DNA of 64,000 bases from JBCCIM01 sp965263205 (GTDB taxonomy: Bacteria > Bacteroidota > Rhodothermia > Rhodothermales > JAHQVL01): positions 186,001 to 250,000 of the forward strand of contig CBDHHF010000032.1 in NCBI GenBank assembly GCA_965263205.1. The letters run 5' to 3'. Made by a program: the position numbers and the translations under genes. Each line of letters begins with the position of its first letter. Positions within the stretch are counted from its first letter, which is position 1. Positions 46,563 to 54,930 of the stretch are shown in pieces. A model generated the notes under the pieces. The model made no database searches. It worked only from the letters and a program-made list of their open reading frames with translations, and was not told where the DNA came from.

Positions 46563-46750
46563 GGGAATGCATACTACTCCACGAATAACCTACACTACGC
46601 CGCACCATTGGCTGCAATGATGCCGGGCACTCAAGATAGACAGCAGCAAGCATAATGAAGCTGCCAGAAATGCTTTGAATACGTGAAAGGATGCTCGGCT
46701 AATTAATAAATACGTATAAATCTAATCAATATAACAAGAGGGTCGCAGGG

Positions 46751-47575
46751 TCACACTTCTAATTCATTATATACATGTGCGTAGCCCCAACGGGTTAGTA
46801 CGTCGCCTAGTTTCTCTTCTACAAGGCGGATGTTTTCTTCAGAAAGTTCTGCGCGCCAGGAGTCGACCTGTCCTTTGCGGAACGTATGCCGGCCCGGCCC
46901 GAACAACTCATCAGCAACACCAGCTGATTTGGCTGTAGGAATTTCAAGCCAGTTGCAAAGGTTATTAATGGTTTCTTCCTGCGCCTCAAGGGTGCCGCCA
47001 CCTTTGGTGCCAACAAGGTCTTCAAATCGAATCTTCAGCACCTTGTCAGATGAAAGCCAGCCATCGAGAGCCAGACAACGCGTACGCAGCGGCTCCAGGT
47101 AAGCTTTGTCAAAGCGGTGTCCGTTCAGCACATACTGGAATTTTGCATCTTCTGAAAGATCTTTGAACTCGCTATGCAATACGTGCTCTTTGAGCTTGGT
47201 GACGTAATGGATAAACGAAACCAGGACAGCCCGCGGGTCGCGGTGTACAATAATGGGTTGAATGCCATGGGCAAGTACGGCATCCAGCAGTGCGGTTGAA
47301 TAGCCGACATGTGCAGTAAAAAACGTATTGGGGCGTCCTTTCTTGAGCCGGCCATGGATAATACGCTTGGAAACTTCCACCGGCGTATCGATCCCCAGTA
47401 GATAGCCCTGGCTGTAAGGATACCAGGCCATGCGACGGAATTTACTCAGCATACGCGGACTGATCACCTGGGCAGAACCCAGGTGGTCGAGCTCTGAGTA
47501 CCCCATAAGCTTGAGACACTTTGCAGTTAGGTGCGTGCCCGATTTGGGAAGGGAATTAATAAATGCTTTTCTCAT
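46751..47575 (-). CDS. PAPS-dependent sulfotransferase (family 1-type)
   Basis: A 274-residue protein. It starts with FINSLPKSGTHLTAKCL, which gives the PAPS 5' loop LPKSGTHLT at residues 9-17. The 3'-phosphate motif is IIVHRDPRAVLVSFIHY. The C-terminal GPGRHTFRKGQVDSWRAELSEE segment resembles the closing GxxGxWK-type region of sulfotransferases. It differs from the 44139 gene, so the locus encodes two distinct sulfate-transfer steps. It is the first gene before the frameshifted Wzy/WaaL-like gene. Confidence 0.88.
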   Translation of the reverse strand: MRKAFINSLPKSGTHLTAKCLKLMGYSELDHLGSAQVISPRMLSKFRRMAWYPYSQGYLLGIDTPVEVSKRIIHGRLKKGRPNTFFTAHVGYSTALLDAVLAHGIQPIIVHRDPRAVLVSFIHYVTKLKEHVLHSEFKDLSEDAKFQYVLNGHRFDKAYLEPLRTRCLALDGWLSSDKVLKIRFEDLVGTKGGGTLEAQEETINNLCNWLEIPTAKSAGVADELFGPGRHTFRKGQVDSWRAELSEENIRLVEEKLGDVLTRWGYAHVYNELEV

Positions 47576-47625
47576 AATAATCTTTCAGAACACAATACAG
47601 GTCGTCCGGCAATCTGAATATCTAT

Positions 47626-49084
47626 TTAATAAGAATGTGGATTGTTGTAATGTGCATGCATGGCTCGCATGTAGTTATGCATGGCTAACTTCTGTTCACT
47701 GTGATTTACGCTGACAGCTAGCCCAAGGCCCACAAACATCCAGGTAAACGGTTCGAAGTCGTATGCAATGTAGTAGGCAGCCGAGCCAAGAATGATAACA
47801 AGTGCCAGCAGGCACGTCATTTTGTAGAAAGGGTCGCTGGTTTCTTTGTAGGTACGTTTTAGCCGCACAAACATCTGGATCACAAAGCCAAGGTATAGGA
47901 GCAGGCCAATTAGCCCAACCTGATACAACAACTGGACATACTGATTATGCAGCATCTTGGTTACAATAAGCCCATTGGGTGCTCGCATCATGAAATAGTT
48001 GCCAAGCCCCTTGCCTTCCAACAAGTGCGCACTAGACTGTTTTATGGCATCCATCCAGATTAAGATAACGCCAGTTAGCTGTCTCGTCTTTTGTCGGATC
48101 GGTAAGGGCAACAAGGCGCTCTTCAATAAACGATGCGAGGTCTATCTCATCGTAGACAAAGTTGATGATGAGTGCGGCGGAAAACATCGCCATGCCTAAC
48201 TTGATCAGGTTGCCCAGTTTTAAGTGTCCCATTAAAAAGAGCACAAGAAGCGAAACCATGGCTGCCAAGCCAAACGGACCTGTGGCTTGCAATTACCGTG
48301 AGGCCCATGGAGGCACCTATAAGCATGGCAAACCAGAAGTTGCCCTGTCGCCAATACCCGTATCGCTGCATCAGGTAAACACCCAGGGCTCCCCATAACA
48401 GGCCTAGCGAGCCGTGCTGATACAGCCATTTGGCGTAAGCTGCAAAACGGAATTTGTGTACGTAGCCACCCTCTGAAAAACCCAATCGGGATCATGATAA
48501 GCGTAACAAGCAGCAGCACTTTGAACATACGCCACTGTTCTTCCCGCGTGTTCACGAAGATGACGATGTAGGGGATGATCAGAATTTCCCGAAAGTAGGT
48601 GCGGAATTCCCCAAGTGGGCTAACCAGTCCAAACATGGAGGCTGAGCGGGCAAGCTCAAAAATCATCCAGAGCATAAACAGGCTCCAGATGGACAATTCT
48701 TTGAAATAACGTTTGTTTTGCGCGAGGATCGCCGATGAACAGCTTTGTCATCATGGCGGCTATCATACAAAAGAGTATGGGGTCGCCATAGAGCATGTCT
48801 ATGCCCCCGCCTATGTTTAGCGACGGCTCGATATATTTGGAATAGTCCCATATGATCATTTCCACCATAACCTGGGTGGAAAGGGCCCACATGGCGACCA
48901 TGAAAGAAGGGTAGCGGTACGCAACAACAAAGAAGATGAGCCCAACACAAAGGCCGTTGAGCAGAATGACGATTTTTTCGCCGCCAAACACAAGAATTGC
49001 GAAAAACAAGATAGCCGCAATGCCAAGGGCTACGAGTTCAACTGGACTTCGTTTGCTTTTTATGTTCTCCAGGTGGCTGGACAT
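47626..49084 (-). pseudogene. O-antigen ligase/polymerase (Wzy/WaaL-like) membrane protein, four +1 frameshifts
   Basis: One membrane protein in five frame segments. From ATG 49084 come several helices (VELVALGIAAILFFAILVFG, IVILLNGLCVGLIFFVVAY), then LSIWSLFMLWMIFELARSA, then a periplasmic region (KFRFAAYAKWLYQHGSLG). Next is AAMVSLLVLFLMGHLKLG, and finally the diagnostic IWMDAIKQSSAHLLEGKGLGNYF, whose GxGxGN-type motif is typical of the O-antigen ligase domain. The total, about 485 codons, is normal. Shifts are near 48724, 48476-48480, 48266 and 48061; each is repaired by removing one base. It would polymerise or ligate repeat units in the periplasm. Confidence 0.8.
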
Positions 49085-49222
49085 TGGGTAGCGCGTACCT
49101 GATCTATTCTCAAAAGATGGCTATACAGAACAATACGTTGCCATCCGTATGTTTGATGATAAAATAACTATTATTTACTTATCGACAGCAAATTGGCCGG
49201 CATCAAATTATGCGGCCATCTG

Positions 49223-49264
49223 CTGTCTGCAATGCACTGTCGGCAATGTACTGTCTGCAATGCA
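49223..49264. repeat. Three tandem 14-bp repeats
   Basis: Three back-to-back 14-bp units (49223-49236, 49237-49250, 49251-49264). The outer two are identical, CTGTCTGCAATGCA, and the middle differs at two positions. They lie in the gap between the 3' end of the PhoD-like gene and the start of the Wzy/WaaL-like gene. No ORF or promoter reading is implied. Confidence 0.85.
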
Positions 49265-49300
49265 CAGAGTCCTTCAACTAACAAAGATACCTTGCCTGAT

Positions 49301-52095
49301 TTACGCCAGGGGTAAGGTTTGGATAATTTGCGACACTGCTTTTTCGTCTGAATAGGCAGTGACCAAAAGCTGGGATCCAGGATTTATACTACTTAATCTT
49401 GTTAATTGCATCGTTCCATCTGCATCTGTTCGCGTAGCCCGGATCGGCTGACCCGTCATCGTGCTAAGCTGAACATCTGCATTTGGGATCAAGGTAGTCT
49501 CTGGCAATACCGAAATCGGGCGTTGGCCTGTGTCTTTTGCGGCTAATAACAAGGCTTCACCCCCGCGCGGTAGAACGTCAGGTCGGTCGATGAGATTGCG
49601 TAAGGTGAGCGCAGTAGTTGGTTCAATTAACGACGGTTCAAACTCCATTTCCAGGAAATTCCAGTAAAAAGGTCCTTCTTGCTTTGCAAGCGCCGGCGAT
49701 GCGTAATCTGCATGATACAAGCGCATACACTTTCAAAGGCCGGCCGTCATAGTCTTCCATGCGCTCGCCAAAATCTTCTTTGGGCGACCGTCCCGAACTC
49801 CGGCCAATTGGGCCAAAACTGCATTCAACAAGTCGGTGGTCTTTGTTTACCATGATGCAGCCATTGTGTACGTCACCATAAACTGTCGTGATACCTTCTC
49901 GGCTGCTTAGCAATTCCAAGGACGCGATCTGATGCCGCTTTCACCCAGCCGGCATAGTCTGCAACGACCCGGTCACGCTGGTTAAATTTCTGTCCGGTCT
50001 CCTTGTTTACCTGGACACCCGACCAGATGGTATGCAGGCCGTTGATGCCCGTAACGCAGATCAAGCGGAGAGGGGTCTGTCTTTAATTGCTGTGAAAGCC
50101 AGCTGAATTGCTCTTCGCCAAGCAAGGTGCGGGTTGGGATTGGTGCGATCGTATGCGTTTTCCAGCGCATGCCAGCCTTCGTCATCCCAAATGCGGGTGT
50201 CCTGGGACGTTCGCCAGAGCCGGGCATCGACAATGTACATGCTAAAGTCGCTGGCCGGCATGCGCCATTTGCGCCAGTTTTTGGGATTGATTGCCGGGTC
50301 AGGCGCTTCGTCTCCCGAAATAAGGTGTTGGACAATTTTGAAGTTACGCCGCATGTACGCCGGGTCTTGTCCGGTTGCACCTTTTTGGCGGACAATCAAT
50401 TGCTCTGGCCCCTTCACGTCATCCATCCCGAAATCGTGGTCGCCCGGGTTGATTACGTTCCAGTGCCGCATCATCTGCCAGCGCGTAGTAGGGCCGGCAA
50501 TCGTTGTGGTGATTACCTTGTACGCGTCATCTGTGCTCGGTGGTGGAAACATCAGTTCAAGATACCACACATCGTCTTCCCATAGCATAACCTGGAAGTT
50601 GTATTCTTCCAAATGCTGAAAAGCACGCGGCGTCGGTTGGTCGTGGACGTACCATGCCTGGTATTCCTGCCAATCGGGTAAGTCAGGACGGTTCTTGTGG
50701 ATGGCGTGGCAACTCAGGCCGCATACCTTGTAGGGTGCGGTAAGCTGCGGCAGGCGTCCAACGTACCCGCCTGTATTGGGCACTTTGCCGATAAACCCGG
50801 TGCCAGGCCCAACGCTGTTGGTCCCGATGCGTGGATCTGCGGTTACATTCACGCCGTCTTTCCATACTGTATAATACAGCGTTCGTGACGCGGGATTGTA
50901 TGGGAGTTGTGCTTTTAAGACGGCTGTGTTGCGTCTGAATGAATTCGAGATAATACCCGCACGTGCAGCAAGGGGCGCGCGTGACCAACCTTCGACGGGA
51001 TCTTCCTGGTCTGATATGCGCAGTATTGCTTCCTGGCCGGCATTTCTGAAAATAGAAATGAAGTTGCAGTGCCAGATGCCATTTTCTTCGTAGAGGCTAG
51101 TCGCCTAGCGGGTAGCAGACCTGCAATTCATTAAGCGGCGTGTCTAATTGCAGGTTGTCACCTGGGTCAAGGGACACGTTACTCACCTCGAAGTCCATCA
51201 GCCCGCGTCCTACCAGACCGAAATAACCGTTGGTATATAGCATCCGATTGACGCGTGGCAGTTGGACGGTGTGCCATTCATCGCCGAGCCGCAAGAGGGC
51301 GGAGATGTCTGCATGCTCTTCATCGTCGCCGGCTACATACAGCGTTATGGAGCCGGAAGTGCCAGGTTTGATGGTGCCGGTATTCACTGCAGCCTGGTCG
51401 TCAACCGGCGTCAGTTCGTCGGTGACATGGCTATAGAAACCAAAATTGCCTTCATCGGAAAGCAGTGCCATCCAGGCAGCTTCCGTGTTGTATTGCCCGG
51501 GCACGAGGGATTTAAGCAGCGAGGCTTGCTCGCCGGCATTACTGCCTGTCCAGCTTTCATGCAGGCAACTGGATCCAAACGCTAATCCGAGTACGCCATA
51601 GCCTGGTGTGTTGTGGAGTGCTGCCGGCTTTCCGGCTTCGCCGGCGGAGTAGGGCGGAAGGGCGTGAATTTTAAAATCGATCTGAATTGAGAAATTGCCA
51701 GAGAGCTGCCAATCGCGCCGCCATAACATACCGAATGGCAAGCTTGGGTCTCGATCTGTGGGGATCTGGTCGAATTTATGTGTCTCGTAGTGCCAGGGAA
51801 ACCAATCGCCGGGGCGCTGATCGCCTTCGTTCTTGAGCCGCCGGCGGAGCACGTGGTCTTTTACAAGCCAGTAGCCTGGATTCATGGATTCCCATGCATC
51901 GCCGGCTTCATAGGCATCCAGCCGGTTGAAGTCGTCAATGACAAAAGCTGAGCTTCTGTTGGGAAGTGCGATGGTGCTGCTGCCGGTGGGCTGCTTGCAT
52001 GACGAGACAATGGCGCCACCGCCGAGGCTGGTGGCGCCAATGATTCCCATACGCTGAAGAAAACCCCTGCGGGAAACAGGTTTAGAGTCTTTCAT
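49301..52095 (-). pseudogene. Tat-exported lipoprotein, PhoD-like metallophosphatase with N-terminal LamG-like domain, five +1 frameshifts
   Basis: A single gene of about 930 codons that looks like five or six separate ORFs. From ATG 52095 it has a twin-arginine signal (SRRGFLQ) with a lipobox (VSSC). A beta-sandwich domain follows to about 51100 (FVIDDFNRLDAYEAGDAWES ... NGYFGLVGRGLMDF). The frame then continues one base later (YEENGIWHCNFISIFRNAG) into a metallophosphatase-like core: MYIVDARLWRTSQDTRIWDD, NPTRTLLGEEQFSWL, ICVTGINGLHTIWSGV, TTVYGDVHNGCIM (GDxH metal motif), FGPIGRSSGRSP and GPFYWNFLEMEFEPSL. A C-terminal beta domain ends it. Shifts are near 51099, 50136-50138, 50062, 49917 and 49718. 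It resembles alkaline phosphatase D; the substrate is unknown. gmd lies 18 bp upstream. Confidence 0.75.
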
Positions 52096-52113
52096 CGAAG
52101 GGTGTGCCTTCAA

Positions 52114-53187
52114 TTAGGCCGGGTGGTTTTCTTTCAGCGTTAATTCTTCTTTAGCTGACTCGAGGTCTGCAGCTACCATTTCAGAGACCATTTCAGCAAG
52201 TGTGCATTTTGGCTCCCAGCCCAGCTTCTCGCGGGCTTTGGCTGCGTCGCCAAGCAGCAGGTCTACTTCCGTTGGGCGATAGTAGCGTGGATCTACAGCC
52301 ACAATTACTTCGCCTGTCTCTTTGTTGTAGCCTTTTTCTTCTTCGTCTTTGCCTTCCCATACCACGTTGATGCCAACAGAATCGAACGCAGCAATGCAGA
52401 AGTCACGAACTGTCGTTGTTTCGCCAGTAGCGAGGACAAAGTCTTCCGGTGTGTCCTGCTGTAGCATGCGCCACATGCCTTCCACGTAGTCGCGGGCATG
52501 ACCCCAGTCACGTTTTGCATCCAGGTTGCCGAGGTACAGGCGTTCTTGTAGACCAACGCTGATACGAGCAACGGCACGTGTGATTTTTCTGGTTACGAAC
52601 GTCTCGCCGCGACGTGGGCTCTCGTGGTTGAAGAGGATACCGTTACACGCATACATGTTGTAAGCTTCACGGTAGTTTACGGTGATCCAGTAGCCATACA
52701 ACTTCGCTACAGCATACGGGCTTCTTGGGTAGAACGGTGTTGTTTCGCTCTGCGGGATTTCCTGTACTTTACCGTACAACTCAGAGGTAGATGCCTGGTA
52801 GAACCGCGTTTTCTCCTGTAATCCCAGGATACGGATAGCCTCGAGCAGGCGAAGCGTACCCAGTGCGTCGGTGTTGGCCGTGTACTCGGGCGTTTCAAAA
52901 CTCACTTGCACGTGGCTTTGTGCAGCGAGGTTGTAAATTTCATCGGGCTGTACTTCCTGGACGATACGAATCAGGTTGGTTGAATCGGTCAGGTCGCCGT
53001 AGTGAAGCTTGAAGCGTGCGCCAATATTGTGCGGATCTTCGTAGATATGGTCGATGCGTTGGGTATTGAAAGAACTTGCTCTACGCTTGATGCCGTGAAC
53101 TTCGTAGCCTTTTTCGAGCAGCAGCTCTGCAAGGTAAGCACCATCCTGTCCCGTTACGCCGGTGATTAATGCGCGCCGATTTTCCAT
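52114..53187 (-). CDS. gmd: GDP-mannose 4,6-dehydratase
   Basis: A 357-residue SDR enzyme: GVTGQDGAYLAELLLEKGYEVHG (NADP loop), the catalytic set ASTSELYGKVQE with YPRSPYAVAKLYGYW (Tyr/Lys pair), RGETFVTRKITRA and RDWGHARDYVEGMW. Length and motifs are those of bacterial Gmd. It converts GDP-mannose to GDP-4-keto-6-deoxymannose, the first step toward GDP-L-fucose; Fcl is the next gene upstream. No GDP-mannose supply genes (manB/manC) are in this window. Confidence 0.95.
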   Translation of the reverse strand: MENRRALITGVTGQDGAYLAELLLEKGYEVHGIKRRASSFNTQRIDHIYEDPHNIGARFKLHYGDLTDSTNLIRIVQEVQPDEIYNLAAQSHVQVSFETPEYTANTDALGTLRLLEAIRILGLQEKTRFYQASTSELYGKVQEIPQSETTPFYPRSPYAVAKLYGYWITVNYREAYNMYACNGILFNHESPRRGETFVTRKITRAVARISVGLQERLYLGNLDAKRDWGHARDYVEGMWRMLQQDTPEDFVLATGETTTVRDFCIAAFDSVGINVVWEGKDEEEKGYNKETGEVIVAVDPRYYRPTEVDLLLGDAAKAREKLGWEPKCTLAEMVSEMVAADLESAKEELTLKENHPA

Positions 53188-53310
53188 TCTATTTCCTTAT
53201 TTCTTTCCCTAATTAATAGATTTAGCTTTATAAACCCGCAGCCGGCAAATAGAGTGCCGAGGGCTGCGAGCGAATTGAACACAAACGGATACTATTGAAT
53301 AGGTCCCTGG

Positions 53311-54288
53311 TTAAGACGTGGTCAAATAGTTATCGCAGAACCATTCATGGGACATGCGTATGCCGTCCTCCAGAGAAGTCTTTGCTGTCCATCCAAGTTT
53401 TTCCATCCTGGATACGTCCATCAACTTGCGTGGGGTACCATCAGGTTTGGAAGAATCATAAACAATCTCACTTTCGCTGTTCAGGATTGAGCGAATTGTC
53501 TCCGCCAGTCCCTTAATACTGATGTCTTTGCCTGTCCCTACGTTCAAAATGCCATCTGGTGCAGCTTCGAAGATTGCATCAGAGGGTTGTTCAATAGCGA
53601 AGACGCACGCATCAGCCATGTCATCCACATATAAAAACTCACGAAGCGGTGTACCGCTGCCCCAGAGGGTAACCGGTTGATCAGGCATACCGTCGGTGCC
53701 TTTGGCTTCGTGGAATTTGCGGATGAGAGCCGGCAGTACATGGCTCGTAGCCAGGTCAAAGTTGTCGTGTGGCCCGTACAAGTTGGTTGGCATCACGCAG
53801 AAGAAATCATCGCCATATTGTTTGCGATACGCTTCGCACATTTTGATGCCCGAAATCTTCGCAATGGCATACCACTCGTTCGTTGGTTCGAGTGGGCCCG
53901 TCAGCAGGCAATCTTCGCGGAGTGGCTGGTCGGCCAATTTGGGATAAATGCACGAGCTGCCCAGGAAAAGCAGGCGTTTAGTTTTTGCTTCGTGTGCTGC
54001 CCGGATGACATTGGCCTGAATGGCAATGTTATCACTGATAAAGTCGGCCGGGTACGTGTTGTTTGCGTGGATACCGCCCACTTTAGCGGCAGCCAGGATA
54101 ACAACGTCAGGTTTTTCTTCGGCAAAAAATGCTTCTACAGCATCCTGGCGGAGCAAGTCGAGCTCCTGCCGGGTGCGGACAACAATGTTGGTGTAGCCGC
54201 CTGCTTCGAGTCGCCGTACGATGGCAGAGCCTACAAGGCCGCGGTGGCCGGCGACAAAGATCTTATCGGTTTTTCCTACCTGTGGCAT
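53311..54288 (-). CDS. fcl: GDP-L-fucose synthase
   Basis: A 325-residue SDR epimerase/reductase: VAGHRGLVGSAIVRRL (NADPH loop), LAAAKVGGIHANNTYPADFI, FLGSSCIYPKLADQPLRE, catalytic Y-A-I-A-K in NEWYAIAKISGIKMCEAYRKQYG, and MPTNLYGPHDNFDL. These are the standard WcaG/Fcl hallmarks. It makes GDP-L-fucose from the Gmd product, so the locus can supply activated fucose for the polysaccharide. It is separated from gmd by 123 bp and from the SLBB gene by 5 bp. Confidence 0.95.
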   Translation of the reverse strand: MPQVGKTDKIFVAGHRGLVGSAIVRRLEAGGYTNIVVRTRQELDLLRQDAVEAFFAEEKPDVVILAAAKVGGIHANNTYPADFISDNIAIQANVIRAAHEAKTKRLLFLGSSCIYPKLADQPLREDCLLTGPLEPTNEWYAIAKISGIKMCEAYRKQYGDDFFCVMPTNLYGPHDNFDLATSHVLPALIRKFHEAKGTDGMPDQPVTLWGSGTPLREFLYVDDMADACVFAIEQPSDAIFEAAPDGILNVGTGKDISIKGLAETIRSILNSESEIVYDSSKPDGTPRKLMDVSRMEKLGWTAKTSLEDGIRMSHEWFCDNYLTTS

Positions 54289-54293
54289 AGTTA

Positions 54294-54828
54294 TTAATTT
54301 GAGGTTAGTCGTTCAATCAGAAGCAGGGTAGAGAGGAGCGGGCCAATAACTGTGAAAATATCCCGCCAGTTCATTTTGCGCTTCTGTTCAACGTCGATGA
54401 TCACAATATCTCCTTCCGAAAGGGTAGGGGAATCAGCGGCACGATCCATCACTTCATCGAACGATGCCTCGTAAGCCAGTGAACGCATGCTGCCGGAGTT
54501 TCGGAACATCCGGACAGTTGTTGTCTGTTTGATGTCTGGTTGATTTGACAACGTAGGGCCACCGCTCAAGCCAAGGAGTAAGTGCCAGGTTGGTGCCGTC
54601 TTCAAGGACATAAACACCTGGGTTTTTAACTTTACCAAATACAGAAAGCTGTATAGTAGCGACACCCGGTTCTACAAGGTAGTAGAAGGCATCAATATTT
54701 GTTTCCGTGTCGTCGATTCTGCCAAATTCCTGGCCGTATGCTTGTGGAGCGCCCACGATAAAAATAAAAAGTCCAAGAACGAATGCCAGACGCGCACCCG
54801 CTCCTGTACCTGGAGCTTTACTGGACAT
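54294..54828 (-). pseudogene. SLBB-domain exopolysaccharide export-associated protein, one +1 frameshift
   Basis: A small exported protein (about 177 residues after repair). A signal-like N-terminus (AFVLGLFIFIVGAPQAYGQ) is followed by an SLBB-type domain (YYLVEPGVATIQLSVFGKVKNPGVYVL, LLLGLSGGPT, SEGDIVIIDV). It ends in a C-terminal hydrophobic helix (IFTVIGPLLSTLLLIE). The first frame ends in nonsense after NLALT, and the second frame continues from LLLGLSGG; removing one base at 54579 rejoins them. It lacks a clear poly-export (Wza) domain, so it is a Wza-associated or partial export protein rather than a full secretin-like Wza. Confidence 0.75.
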
Positions 54829-54930
54829 AATAATCTGGGGGAAATGTTTTTAACTAATTAAATCAAAGAGTAGCCAGGCCTTGTCTGTGATTAATACAGA
54901 CAAGGCCGTGTCCAAACATCAAGAAATGGC

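Noticed and set aside
50683..50988. A separate 101-codon ORF ahead of the PhoD-like core
   Set aside because: It overlaps in another frame a region that reads smoothly as part of the large Tat lipoprotein (YEENGIWHCNFISIFRNAG onward).
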